This document shows, piece by piece, positions 12,063 to 24,685 of a DNA stretch of 64,000 nt. The first letter of the stretch is position 1. Every line of letters starts with the position of its first letter. A program made the translations under genes and the position numbers. The notes under the pieces were generated by a model. The model searched no databases. It was not told where the DNA came from and was given only the letters and a program-made list of their open reading frames with translations. The DNA is from Acanthochlamys bracteata (lineage: Eukaryota; Streptophyta; Magnoliopsida; Pandanales; Velloziaceae): contig CM034144.1 of assembly GCA_019914995.1 (NCBI GenBank), positions 6,231,489 to 6,295,488 on the forward strand, given 5' to 3'.

Positions 12063-15000
12063 TCATTGACCTTCTTTCTTTCCCTTCAAATTGATTGCAG
12101 ACAGCTCTTGCTCCACAAACTCCCCAGCCGTTATAGAGGTATATTTGATCGCACTAGGTGTCTCAGCAAAGTGACCCAGGGGTTTTAGTGTTGCATCGGA
12201 AGCGATGTGTGCAAAAAGCTATTCAAAGCAAACAGGGAAGAATAGTTTCAGAAAGAGGAGCAATACAAGTATGAATTAAATTCAAGGAGTTAATCTTATA
12301 CTTACAGTTGATGAGACTCGCCACAAGCTGCGCCCTTGAGTGCGAGCTAGTTTCACGGCTTCTAGTGTCCTCTTGGTCACAACAACTTCATGCATTCCAG
12401 CTAAGCATTCGCCACCAGTCAACCACTCTAACTGAATAAATAAAATAGATTGTAATATAATTACCATTCTCATGCAAGACGTACCTATACACTTTTGAAG
12501 TATAAATTCGAAATTACCAACTAGATTCTTAGAGTAATTCATTAGTTCTTCGTACCAACTTGGGTTGTAAGTTAGTAGGGTCAGATGCAGATCTCGTAAA
12601 AATCATACCCCATCCAAAAACTTCTGGGTCTATAAAGTTGGACTATATCGCGTTATGTTTACCTAAACCAGTTCTGATCCCTTTTTACAGATCGGATTTG
12701 AAAAATAGGATCCAAAGCCAACCTACTCGACTCTAGTTCAGTTTATAGCAAAAAATTACACATTACAAAAATATGTAGTAATTTTACCATAAGCAATGGG
12801 TCTTATTTGAGGCCAGAATTTTCACAAGCAGCTGTCATGCAGATCGAGGATAAATTAAGGAAAGGTAGGCTTATAGGTGGTTCGGACATATCTTGCACAA
12901 TCTAAACATGCTGCAGTGCGTAAGAGTGATACAATACCAGTAGAGCACTTTAGGAGAAGGGGTAGACCAAAATTAACTTTGTTTAGGGAGGTGGCGAAGG
13001 ATTTAGAGGAATTAGATCTTTCGCAAATCTACTATATAATTGAACATAACGAAAAAAAAGAATTCATGTAGCCAATCCCAGCTAAGTGGGATAAAAGCTT
13101 TTGTTGTTGTTGTTGCTGACAAGAACCCGATCAATAAAATGAATGAGTCTAGATTTAAGACCCAAATCTTATCCATAGGTCTATAATTTGAGTTAGGGTT
13201 AGGTTACAGAGTCAGATCTGAGTTAGGCCTAGGTTGACTTGACCCATTTGCAGCCCTAAACTAAGAGTTTATTCTAGAACATCTAATAGTGACTTGAAGT
13301 CTTGAACAAAGCTATGAGCAGCAGAAGTAAAAGTTATACCTGTTTTCCTGTTTGGATGAGTAGGCATCCAACCGGAACCTTAACTTCTACTTTTCGCCCA
13401 CTTCTCAACCATATGTTTAGCCCTGGAAATCTACTTCTTCCATGGATTGTTAAGAAATTAAGGTCATAGTGATATCCCGCAAAGACCTTGCCCTCAGTAC
13501 CATGCCTGCTAAGATCACTTCCTGTCGGTGCAAGGAGGTGAGGCCCCTGCAATTTCAATTAAAAAAGTAACTTTATCAGTATGCAATTAAGAACAATCAG
13601 ATTCAAGAAAGCGTACAGCAAAAGTAGAAACTAAATGCAAGAGCTACGGAAATTACATTAAAACTAAATATTTTGGTAATAAAGAAACTTCCATTGTTTT
13701 GGAAAACCACGTAACCACAGCCATGCCAAAAGCTGAGAGAGCGTTATCAGTAAGTCAAAAGGAAAAATCCACGGTAAAAACTCAAGCACAAAAGTTCACA
13801 TACGGCTTCCATAATCTAGACAAACTCAATTATGCGTTCAACACAACTACAGAAAGAAAATTACCACACATGCAGATAGCAATTCCCTTTAAAAAGAAAA
13901 TCATAATCACATATTTAAAACACCTACAGCATACCTAAACTCACATACTTAGGTGAAGCCCCAAAAGGAACAGGATCCAGGAAAACCAACCCCGACAATA
14001 AATCTCATATTTGGTAGTATTGCAGCTAGAAATGTTAATTTATTCATATAATAGGAGATCAGTCTATAGTAGAAGGAGAAGCAAGAAAATCGATTACGCC
14101 AGAATGTTTATGAGGGCAACAGTGTGTTCTTGCTGTATTGAGAGATGGAGCTGTGACACAATACAGTACCTGTGAGATGACATAAATGACACTGCTGTTA
14201 CCTTGCATACGGAGATTCAAAACATGACCACGAAGAGGCTGAGGAGAAATCTATAGTAATTATTCTAGTTATTAGTGGACTTCTCCCAGTTCTTTGCTAT
14301 GTTTTTCTTGTCTCTGTCTCTACTTTCTGCCAATGTCATACATCAGATAATCCAGTGACAACTCCCTAGTCATACATCATGATCTATATCCCACTAAAGC
14401 AATGAACAATCTCTAAGGAGGTCACAAAAGGTCGGCCTACTGTGATGAGAATTTGAAAATCAATAACTTATGTGAACCACATATTGTTGGTATAAAATCT
14501 GGACAAGCGTAGAGCTAAGCAATCAAGTACATGTAACCGATATGGAAAGCCATTGACATAAGTTCCACAGGTACAGTAAAATTGGTAAATAACCAACTAC
14601 CACTGAAACTATTAATGTTATATAACGTAATTCCTGTATCATCTACAAGTTCATTATAATCTCATGAACTGACAAACAAATAGATAAAATATGCTTGGTA
14701 CACCAGTTCAAACTAGAAGTCAAGTATGAGCGCATAGGTTGGAGACTCTTAGCTCAAGCAAGTACGCGCTTACAAAGTTCAGTTGAAGTTTTCAAAATCT
14801 TACTATCATCCCGAATTTTATCTGTAGCTCATCGTGAAAAGAGGTCAACAAGCATTTACAGCATGATGTGTCCAACCTTATTCAAAGATCAAACCTGTAG
14901 TGCTAGAAGTATAAATAGAAAGGGCACTGACTCACAGCAAGAAAAGGCTGAAACCAAAAGAAATGAATAGAGAAACACCTCTGGGCTTCATGCATGTGAA

Positions 15001-17028
15001 CAAATTTAAGTACTTAGAGTATGTGGTTAGTTACGACACATAGACCAACAAGCTGCAAGGCATATGTTGACATATGCATACCAACGCAACATCCATGCAC
15101 AAACAAGCACACAGAAAAGATTGCTTTCTTTTTGGGCAAAAGAGAGTGGGTTCAAAATGTCAAATATATGAAGCTGCTTGCTCAGTGAAACCTAGGAGCA
15201 AAACTACACTGGATTAGGAAAAACATACACAACATAGATTCTTAAGACACCACACCCTGAACCTCAAAAGCACCTCTCTAACACTGTCAGTGGATATCAC
15301 ATGCATGCGCATTCTAAGTCCAGAAGCACTCAGAGGATATCAAGCTCTACTACGAGCACAGCAAGCCTAACAAAAAAGATACTATCAGATACTGGTTGAA
15401 CATGGTGACATGCACCATGATATCACAGTAAGTCAACTTAACATTTCTAGAAAATCTTGTTTTCTGCCTCCAAATTTTGAGCCCAAAAAATGTACAATTC
15501 CATAAACTCCTTAATAAATTTCTTTTAGAAGTCATGACTACCTGCTTCATTAAAGATGTGAAAGCATCCTTTGATAGGCCAAATCCTATAGCAGCCATCT
15601 CAGCAACTGTCTGCATGAATTTAAGATAGCATTTCAGTAAATATTAGAAAATGAAATTAATGGAGGGCATAAAGTACGTTGTGATGTCTTGCTCACCTCA
15701 ATTGCAGATATCATTTTGAAACCCCATGAGTCCATGGTTTGTTGCCACTCAGGGAAGCCTTGTGGTATTACAGGTTCAGAATTCAGTTCCTAGAGGATGG
15801 TTCACACAAATTGTTAGTAAACAGAAACTGGCTACTCCGTATCAGTGGAAAAAGAACCTATTTGAAATGTTTTTAACTAGAAACCTTGAAGCGGGTAAAT
15901 TCTGGTCTTGGGCCTACTCTCCACATATACCGCCACTTTGGATCAGGTCCAGAAGGAACAGACGGCCTATTCTCCTCAGGGATCATCTTTATCTTCTCTT
16001 GAAGATTTTCATCTATTAAACTACGTGGCACCTCCACCCCTTCAGGTGTTACACCAACCTGATTTTCAATAAACAAGGTTGCAAAAGTGTCAGTATGACA
16101 AGTAATATGCAGAGAACGTGGATGTTACTACCTATTATTCCTGAAATACACCGATGTGTTCCTTCCATCATATTGAAGCAAAATTTTAAAAAGTGACCAC
16201 CTAATCATGCCAAACTAAACTATTAGAATATCAGATTATAAGAAAGAAAATACAGCCAAAAACAATAGATGGGATCAAAATCCTATGTCTTCATAGAAGA
16301 TGAGATAAAACAGCAGTCCAGACAAAATCAAGAGATGAAAACAAAGATCCCTAACTAGACATTATGCCAAGATAAGATTATGCAAAATTAACAAACAACA
16401 GATCTCCAATCATTCCACTAAAATTCTTATAAACATAAGGAATACCATAAAATTTTACAAAGCTAATAAGTAAAATCATTGCTAATCCAAGGAACTGAAA
16501 AGTGAAAAATGCCACAAAGGTACACCATAAGAACTTTTCAACACAGATAGAAGCATACTTATCATAGGTTACCATTTTAGTTCGCATCAAACTAGTGACA
16601 GGAAATAAACAAAATAGACTACCAGATAAACTAAATTCCAGCAAAGCTCAATTTGCAATCACAAAATTAGTGAAAAATTCTAACCGATGGAAAGAAAACC
16701 ATTCACACATTGCACAGAGAAACGAATCAAATTTCGAATCAGACTGACGTTTTGATTTATAAACCTAGTCATATACCTGGTAGTGAAGGTGAGACCGTTC
16801 CTGACGCCGCTTAAACTGTTCGGGCATTTCAAAGTACCGTTCCATCATATCCAAAAACCGATCATTATCCTCAACAGAACATCGTGGATCTTTCACCAAC
16901 AACGCACCGGTCTCCTTCAGACTTCCGCTCACCGCGGAGCACAGCACCGAGATCTCGTCACCGGTCTGATCCCGTTCTCCGCCGGTGATCGAGAGGTAAG
17001 GCTCTAAATCTACAAGCGGTAACTCCAT
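12063..17028 (-). CDS. 2-oxoglutarate/Fe(II)-dependent dioxygenase family protein
   Basis: Seven exons on the - strand: 16777-17028, 15885-16058, 15697-15789, 15542-15610, 13340-13546, 12306-12431 and 12063-12218. All junctions are GT-AG and all introns phase 0, giving 358 residues. The N-terminal DIOX_N-like part begins MELPLVDLEPYLS. The catalytic double-stranded beta helix has the iron-binding triad: H222 and D224 in GYHYDLNF, and H279 in AGMHEVV. R303 and S305 (WRVSS) match the family's 2-oxoglutarate-binding RxS. Such enzymes are usually soluble and oxidise small molecules using 2OG, O2 and iron. The substrate cannot be read from sequence; the short, divergent RxS context suggests a branch away from the hormone and flavonoid enzymes. 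Intron 5 holds a LINE tail in the opposite orientation. A palindromic double G-box lies about 185 bp upstream of the start. Confidence 0.88.
12845..13120 (+). mobile_element. 3' tail of a LINE retrotransposon, truncated and decayed
   Basis: The + strand reads like the C-terminus of plant LINE polyproteins: a degenerate copy of the RWFGH segment (near 12870), a GRPKLTLFREVAKDLEEL-like stretch (12960-13010), then AKWDKSF near 13080-13100 followed by (TTG)n at about 13098-13118, the usual 3' end of these LINEs. Most of the element is missing (5' truncation), and frames are broken. It lies in intron 5 of the 2OG oxygenase, antisense to that gene. Confidence 0.75.
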
Positions 17029-17210
17029 TTCAGATCCTGACTTGAACGGTGAGGAATCTGTCGATCGCCTGCGGTAAAGGGAACGTGGATTGTGAAATTT
17101 AATAGAGTTCTCGGAGTGGAGTGGCGGGATTGGAATAAGAAGTGGAGAAGTTGAGAAATTGAAACAACTCGAAAAACAAAAGAAAGAACATAGTTTCGGT
17201 TAAGTGTTTG

Positions 17211-17226
17211 GCACGTGCGCACGTGC
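17211..17226. promoter_or_regulatory. Palindromic double G-box
   Basis: GCACGTGCGCACGTGC is a perfect 16-bp palindrome holding two overlapping-range CACGTG G-boxes (17212-17217 and 17220-17225). It lies about 185 bp upstream of the - strand 2OG oxygenase start. G-boxes bind bHLH and bZIP factors in plants; that this one is active is inference. Confidence 0.6.
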
Positions 17227-17974
17227 TGCTGCCCAAGTTGTTAAAAAATATGAAAAGGTTGTGATTGTAATAGTGAGTTTTTTTTCTTACTAAAAGGATG
17301 TTTAAAGTATTTAAAATAATTTTTCTTGAAAAATATTCTTTTAAAATTTTCAAGAAAATTTTACTTAATTTTTTTACTTCATAAAAATATAAATTATAAA
17401 TATAAAAATTTTATCACGTATTATCTATATTTTTTAATTTAAATTTTAAAATATGGTAAAAAGTTTATGGAGAAATAAGACTTGAAATAAAATTTTGAAA
17501 ATAGTAATAAGTGCCGTCAAATATATTCAACTAATTACAAATGAAATATATTTTCTAAAAATAGATTTGAAATTTAAGTTAATTTTTTATATTTAGATCA
17601 TAGTTGAGAGTATTTATTATTTTCTTATTTTTTTCATTCTAATTTTTTATTTCAAAAATTTCAATAAATCTTTTAAAATATTTTATAATTTTATTTTTAA
17701 ATTTACAAAGTAACAAAATTCTATATTGTGAATTTTTATTATTACTTATTTTTGTTAATTTTTTAGGTCAAATAAATAGAACTTATTTTTAAAAAATTTA
17801 AACATATATTTTGTTTTATAAAAATTCTTTTTAATAATCACTCCCAAATATTCACTTAATTCATTTAAAATGAGTTTGAAAATAATTTTCAAGAAAGTGG
17901 AAAAAACTGAAGCACGAACTCGGAAAAAATCAGAATGCACAAAATCAGGATTTGCTTAATTAGATGTATAACTG

Positions 17975-18149
17975 GAGGTGGCAATATATGACCTGCGTAA
18001 TCCAAAATAACTTATTTAATTAAGATTAGAATTAGAAAAACCCGTATGAATATATGAATTAGGTTAGAATTCAGCAAATTTAATCTGATTATTAAATGGG
18101 TCGATTTGGATTAACTCCAAATTGACTTACCAACTCGAATTGCCATCTC
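17975..18149. repeat. Short inverted-repeat element, GAGGTGGCAAT ends
   Basis: GAGGTGGCAAT at the left and ATTGCCATCTC at the right are inverted repeats (one mismatch) around 175 bp of AT-rich DNA. A further related end, TTTGCCATCC, occurs at about 18795-18806 after similar sequence, so the unit may be a longer or duplicated element reaching about 18806. Inference: a non-autonomous DNA transposon. Confidence 0.5.
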
Positions 18150-19505
18150 TTAAAAAAAATAATATTTAATTTTTTTTCATTTACTAAAATATTAGCAGTA
18201 AAAATAATCAATAATAATAATTTAATAAATTATTAAATTATATAGTATTTATAATTAATCACTATTTTTATATCTTAGTAAAATAGTGTAAGATGAGAAT
18301 TAAAATATTATCGAAAATATTACTATATAGATGTTTATGTAATGACGAATTTAGACTTTGTATAAAATTTTTTATCAAAATTTGTTAGATAGCTATATTT
18401 ATCAAAACTTCTATCGAAATTATTAATATGTATTTATAATTATAAAATTTCAGCTGTCACCACATTCTCAAAAAATAAAAGTAAATTTTTTTTTAATATT
18501 TTAAACCGATAAAGATACTAAAAAATTCGCATTTTGGCGGGTATTTACTATATCTTTTCACTAAAAATATCGTATATTTTTATTATAACTGATATTATGA
18601 ATTCGCTAAAACTTAAAAGAATAAAATTATAAATTATAATTATTAAATAAATCGACCTGAATTTGATTCGGTTATTAATAAATTAGGTTAGAATTGATAA
18701 TTTTGATTCGTATAAATTAATAAATTAAATAAAAATTAAATAAATTTAATTTTTATTAAATCGATCGATTCGAAATTGACTCATCGATTTAAATTTGCCA
18801 TCCTTACGTATAACTTTTTGAAAGAAATAAACAAAATAAACGTATTGTTTGTACTATTGGGTTCTTAAATGAAAATTGTATTAGTATGAGAATCAGAATC
18901 CATTGAAATCGGTACACGTACGATTTTCATCAAATAAATCTAGCACCATAAGATTCACTCATCCTATCCACGATTAGAATGAAGAAAACGTGAAGCAACT
19001 GGAACTACAAAGAATGAAACAGACTTCTTCTTTTGAAACAGTAAACGTGCACGCAAGAAAGTACGACTTTATGACATCGTAGATATGTAATGCCACGCTT
19101 TTCTGGAAGTCGTTTTAGAAAAATAATTTTTTCTATTTTAAGTTCATATTTTGATAATTTTTTTATAATTTTTTAAATGTAAAAATATAAAAAATATTTT
19201 ATATAGTAAAATTTTATTATTACATATTTTTTAGCAGTTTTTTTTGAACTCACTTTATATCACCAAACTTCTGTTTTAATATTTTTAAAAATATTTTAAA
19301 AATATTTTTTAATTATATCACCAAACTTCACTTTATATCACCAAACTTTTAAACTTCTGTTTTAATATTTTTTAAATATTTTTTAATATTTTAATATTTT
19401 TTATTATTACATATTCAATCAAATATGAAATTCAACTCAATTTTTAAAAATAAACGTTTTAAGAACTTATCTCATATCATCTAGACAACTTCGATCTCTT
19501 ATTTG

Positions 19506-19730
19506 AAATGTTTAAAAGTGTTTTTAAAATAAATCATATTTTTATTTTTTAAAAAATAAGTTCTATTTTTATTAAAAAATAAAAATAAATAATAAAAATC
19601 TCATTATCTAGAATTTTTTATATTTTCTAAATTTTTAAATAAATTTTTTAGATTTATAAAAAATGTATAAAATATTTAAACTTAAAAATTAAAAAATTAT
19701 ATTTATAGAAAGCAATGCCAAAACGCCTAG
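19506..19730. repeat. AT-rich element of the CTAAATTTTTAAATAAATTT family
   Basis: About 225 bp. It carries the shared core CTAAATTTTTAAATAAATTT near 19620 and a right end GCCAAAACGCC, like the copy at 2805. No coding capacity. Confidence 0.5.
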
Positions 19731-20386
19731 CCATACTCGAAATGGAAAAGCACAAACCGGAATGAAAAAGTTGTGCTAGTTGATAGTTCAGATAAGATAG
19801 GAGTGTTTCAAGCATTTCATTGAGTTCCATGACAGTAAAAATAGAAAGTAAAATTTTTTTAAAAATAAAGTAAAATTATTCAATATTTATGTTTCAATAA
19901 ATTTTAAAAATATATTAAAAATTAAAAATATAATTATATTAAAAATATATAAATAAAAAAATTAAAATTAAAATTTTGTATATAAAAATAAATTTTTAAA
20001 TTTTTAATATAATTAAAATATATAAATTATTCGGAATTTAAAATTTAACGGAAAAGTAAAATTACAAACACGCCTTGAGCTTAAGTGGATGTCGTACAAT
20101 TTCTGGTGAAGTTCAAAAAAGTCCTAGCAGAGATTAAAAGTGACTGGCGTATTCACAGACGACTCCCAGGATTCAGGAAAGGTCCAGAGGACGTGGGTCC
20201 AGTTACAGCAAAAGAAAAGCACTAAACTGATATAGTACTTGATACAAGAAGTAGAACTACCTGAACTCTGCAAATGAGCATTTGGCAAAACCTAACGGAG
20301 CTCATTTGTTCTTGAGCATAGAGAGAATCTAGCAGCGAGGAGCTGATCTAGCAGCAAGGAGCTGACCCTGAAACGAAGTGTTTCAC

Positions 20387-21729
20387 TTAACGCATTGATA
20401 AAAGGGTCTTTGTTCTGGCAGCCTTCTTGGCTGGCCCCTTTGAGATCCTCTTCATGTTATCCATGACAGCCTTCTCAATTTCATCTAACGAGATCAGCAG
20501 GTTCTTTACAGGCTCAGCCGACTTTGAAGCATCTGTTGCAGAATCTGTAGGAGGTAGAACAATATCTGCTGAGTGCTCAGGTGGATGAGAGCAGCTGCTA
20601 GTAGAAGAGGTAACCTTTGGAAAGTCTGCAGTGGTGGAGGAAGGGGTACTGCCGGTGGGCAGATGTGAAGAGGGTTCACAATTATGACAAAGGTTATCTG
20701 CACTGGCAGCTTGATCAGGGTTATCGCCAGGTTCAGGCTGATGATCAGTGGCAGTTGCTTCCTGCGGCAAAACACCATGAGGCTGAGGTGTTGATTCATT
20801 TCCAGGGCTCCTTCGCTGAGACGCTGCTAGCCGAAGACGTCTTCTGTTCAGAGCCTACACAGAAAATCATGAAAGAACAATGTCAAACTGCAGTAAGCAG
20901 GAGAAGGAACTCCAGACTTTCAGTAATTTTAGATCAATTCACTCTTTTAAGTAGAAAAAAGTGCATAATTTGCCTAAAGTAGCATGGAATATAGAATAAA
21001 TTTGTCTTTTTTAACTTAATATGAGCTGCAAGCTCTTATTCAACAACAGAGTTCACATGAAATTAGCTGCACTCTGATGCATCATACTCTCGACTATTGA
21101 ATTGAAGAGATGCAATCTACAGCACATGAGCAAGATCATGACATTGTACGCTATATGGTGTACTTCAACTTGTCATAAATGGACAAGCAGAGAAACCTAA
21201 TTGTAAAACTCTTAATGTTTTAAATAGCACCTGGTTAAAGGTGTATAATAATGCTGAAACACATCTACGATCAATTAAAGTGAGAGGACCAATATACTTT
21301 CACCTGCAAGGTCCTTCCCCAGATTATATTCAATACTAGCCAATAACTATCTAGTAATCAATTGTTCTAACAGTTAGAAATAGAATAATAGAGCATGGAT
21401 ACATGATGATGTAACTAGGAAATGACATTTGAAACTACAGAATCGTTGCATCTGAACAATGAACTACAGAAAATGCTAGAAAATTTACTCACATTCACAA
21501 TTACAGTGATGTCTCGAAGTGGGGTACGAGGGTACCAGTCTGGCAGTGGACTCCTCCTGCGCCTATTGTTGAAGTAAGCATGGAGGTTCTCTTTGTTGTC
21601 TGTGGGTGAGTATAGAGGCCTACGAGAAGTAGGACCAAGTGGAGATGCTGATCGTCTGATAAAAAACCCATCCACCACCACTCCAATTCCTCCTCCTCCA
21701 GGCATCATTTCCCTCCTTGGAGTAAACAT
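20387..21729 (-). CDS. POLYCHOME/UVI4/OSD1-like APC/C inhibitor
   Basis: Two exons, 21493-21729 and 20387-20854, with a phase-0 junction, encode 234 residues. This plant-only family restrains the anaphase-promoting complex, so it controls endoreduplication, mitotic exit and meiotic transitions. Diagnostic features: a KEN motif at 46-48 (TDNKENL); the signature LPDWYPRTPLRDIT at 62-75, which includes a D-box-like RTPL; a Ser/Pro-rich acidic middle; and the conserved end LLISLDEIEKAVM followed by TLLSMR, whose last two residues form the Met-Arg tail used for APC/C binding. The N-terminus is shorter than in Arabidopsis UVI4 or OSD1 and lacks the usual MPEARDR start, so either this is a divergent paralog or a 5' exon was missed. 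A TATA-like box at 23511 suggests a 5' leader with a long intron (about 21740-23450). Confidence 0.82.
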
Positions 21730-23510
21730 TCCAACCTACCCAACAGAAGAAGAGTGAAAATTATATAAGAATTTCTTTCCAGGCATCAATTGTGAATGTT
21801 TATGGAACTCCTTGAGATGCCTAGTTCCTTGTACTTCCTAAGGTGTCCTACGCAGACCAAATAGTACCAAAGAAGTCAAACCTGAAATAACCAACTACAC
21901 ATTATTCTCGCTTGCTTATTAGATGCAAAACCAGTTAAAGAGATTTGGAAATATGGAAGGCATATAAATTGAACTGGTAATATGAAGGCCTATAAAGAAA
22001 ACGACAAATATAACAGATCTAGAAATGAGTTTAAGAAGAAGCTTTAGCAAGATTTTCTCACTTGCAAGAACTGGATCATGATAGCCCAATCTACATTGTT
22101 TTCACATTCTCAAGTTCAAAACAATGAGCCAACTTAAATGCACTATATCAACGTGAAGAGAACAACAACCAATTGACTTCAGTGGGTTAACTGTCTTACC
22201 ACTATCAATCAGTTAACTCCGTACTTCCGAATCTCTTCTGCTACTTCCCTGTTCCTTACTATCTGCTAACAGCAAGTAATACTAGTTAACAACACCAGAT
22301 CTGAAAATTGAATTCCATAACCGAATATATGATAACTGCATAGATGAGTTATAATTGACATCCTTGCCAGAAGATGAATTCAACTCCTTAAATCAGAAAC
22401 AGCAATCTCTTGATAAGAATTTCACCATCAAGAATTGAGGAGAGAAAACAAACAAAGAACCAGGTGATAATTTAACAAAATTCTGTTCAGGAATTGGAAA
22501 CATTCTTACGACACATTTCTAATAGTATTTTGCAACAAAAGACACATCAATAGGAAAACTAATTTGCTTTCTAATTTAACAAAGACTTGGACAAAAGGGC
22601 AGCAAATGATTTAATGGATTTCCAGCTTGGCGTTGCTTCTGTTAGTATACATACCAATATGCTTCAATAAAAATTAATGGTATACAAAACAATCACGGAA
22701 AAAATCAATACGAACGATATTTAACAGAATACACAAATCCCTACTTCATTCAGCAACACAATTCAATGAAAGCAATCCCAAACCCATATAGGTACGACGG
22801 AATACAAACTAACCCTATTTAATTCAGCAAAAACATTAAATAAAAGGAATTGAAAACCTGTGTAGCTATGAAACTCTGAGGAACTGAAGAGGGACTCAAC
22901 AAAATTAATCCAAGATACAACAGTTCCAATTGCTCTACTTCACAAAAATTTACATTTCAGTACCAAAAGGAAACAAAAAAGACGAAAGAAAATGCTCCTC
23001 AAAACAATCTAATAAATCCGACGGAAACACCACCAAAGACCTAAGAAAATGGAGAATCAACTACTTCGGAGCTACAATATTTCTTCAGAATTAGACCAAA
23101 GGAAAGCGCAGTCAATCGAGTAAACTTCTTATCAGCTCCATTTCAACTTCTTACTTCTATGAAGTTTCACATTTCGATACCAAAATAAAATTTTAAAGAA
23201 AAATGAAAGGAAAACGTTATTAAAACAATCTCAATCAAACGAAAAACCGAGATAATACTACCAAAAACCAAAGAAAAAACAGAATCAACACCTTCGGCGC
23301 TGAAATTTCTTTTGCAAAAACGCCCAATTCAATCAAACGAAATTCAGAGAAAATTTTGCCAAGTTGCAAGATCCGATTCAACTTCTTCGCTCACGATCTA
23401 TCAATCAATCAATTTCTTCTACCATCCCTTCTAGCTCCTTTCAAAATTCATCTTCTTTTGCTCACCGATTCTAGAAAGAGGGATTCCTAAATTTTAATCT
23501 AGAATTTTGA
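21730..23510 (-). other. Probable 5' leader and leader intron of the POLYCHOME-like gene
   Basis: There is no credible coding sequence in about 1.8 kb. CTACCCAACAG-type sequence just upstream of the ATG (- strand: TTGGGTAG) could be a splice acceptor, and a TATA-like box sits at the far end (23511-23517, read on the - strand). Inference: 5' UTR interrupted by one or more introns. A missed N-terminal coding exon cannot be excluded. Confidence 0.4.
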
Positions 23511-23517
23511 ATTTATA
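23511..23517 (-). promoter_or_regulatory. TATA-like box, candidate POLYCHOME-like promoter
   Basis: TATAAAT on the - strand. It lies just downstream, in the direction of transcription, of a GC-rich patch (23540-23565) and at the end of the 1.8-kb leader region. It is a weak single-motif call. Confidence 0.3.
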
Positions 23518-24198
23518 GAATGGGAGGGAACTTTTTTTTGCTTTGGGCGGGCGGTGACCGCGTTCAGGGGAACAGAGTGCGTTTATTTATTAAAACTTGT
23601 GATTAACTAACGAGTCAGGTTCGTTGCGGTGAATTGAACAGAACTCGAATTTCAAATTTTGGAGAAATTTTTAAATCAGGAAAAAGAGGGAAATTGTCCA
23701 GTGCTTGTATGTACGGCTGTGATTGCATCTTGGTGAAACGTTAAGTTGAAATTCCATCCGTAAAGAATAAAAGTTTGGCATTTTGCAAAATTAGCCCACC
23801 ATAAACAACAACGCCATTCTTGTGGAAAGTTATTTTCATTTCAGCCTATTTGAACAGTATTAAACAATATATTTTTGGCTAAACTTTTGAAGTGCTTATT
23901 ATTTCAAGTAAGCAATAATAAGCACGTTTTTCAATAAATTTTCTAAACTTTAATTATTTAAATAAAAAAATTCTAAAATATTCTTTATGTTTCAAAATTT
24001 TTTTATAAGTAATTCAAAATGTCCCCATATAATCACATTAGTAATTCGAACTTATGCAAGGTTTCATCAAATTTTACAAAAATTCAAGCTACTTTCTTTC
24101 TTTGTTTTGGTAGCCAATCTCAACCTATCTTCGCCAATACAAAAATAAGAACCCTGGATCATTTGTTCACTAGGATTTTGAATTTCAACTCTTACTAA

Positions 24199-24459
24199 GG
24201 GCGTGTTTACCTAGGGGGTGGAAGTGGAGTTTTGGGAAAAGTGAAGTTTTTAGAAAATAAATTTAAAAAATAAAATAAAAAATAAAAAATATTTAATAAA
24301 AAATAAAATTTTATATTAATTATATATTTTTAGTAAGTTTTAAATTTGAATTTAAAAAAAATTTTTATTGATAAAAAAATTTATTTTAATTTTTATAAAT
24401 ATTTATGTGAAATTTGAGTTTAAAGGAAGTGGAGTTTAGGGGTGTTGGTAAACACGCCT
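24199..24459. repeat. Tourist/Harbinger-like MITE
   Basis: Inverted ends GGCGTGTTTACC (left, after TAAG) and GGTAAACACGCC (right) match perfectly over 12 bases around about 250 bp of AT-rich DNA. TAA flanks both sides, and a 3-bp TAA/TTA duplication is typical of PIF/Harbinger elements. It lies between the POLYCHOME-like gene promoter and the RABA4 3' end. A diverged relative may lie at 58208-58440. Confidence 0.7.
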
Positions 24460-24685
24460 AAAGAGTAGTAAACTCCTCTACCACACAACATTCTTACACT
24501 ATGATCTCTCAGTGGAGCAGCTAGTTTCACTTCTACAGATCTAATACTCTCACCTGACTGTATAAAGAAAAATAAAAGGATACATAGCAAGTAAGCTACA
24601 AGTTGTTCCTCTCAATAAACCATCAAGAAATGCAAAAAGAAAAACGAAAGAATATAGACGGCCTGCCAAAACTTACACCCGGTAA

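Larger units (their letters stand above)
17227..20386. other. AT-rich intergenic region with old repeats
   Basis: No gene is visible. The region is dominated by AT-rich, repeat-like DNA. It includes short inverted-repeat elements at 17975-18149 and 19506-19730, locally duplicated stretches containing TATATCACCAAACTT (19255-19345), and a GAGTGTTTCAAG-to-AAACACGCC stretch (about 19801-20078) resembling the family at 2536. The short open frames here are low-complexity noise. Confidence 0.5.

Noticed and set aside
23540-23565. Possible E2F site in the POLYCHOME-like promoter (TTTGGGCGGG)
   Set aside because: It has one base too many for the TTTSSCGC-type consensus. Suggestive for a cell-cycle gene but not a match.
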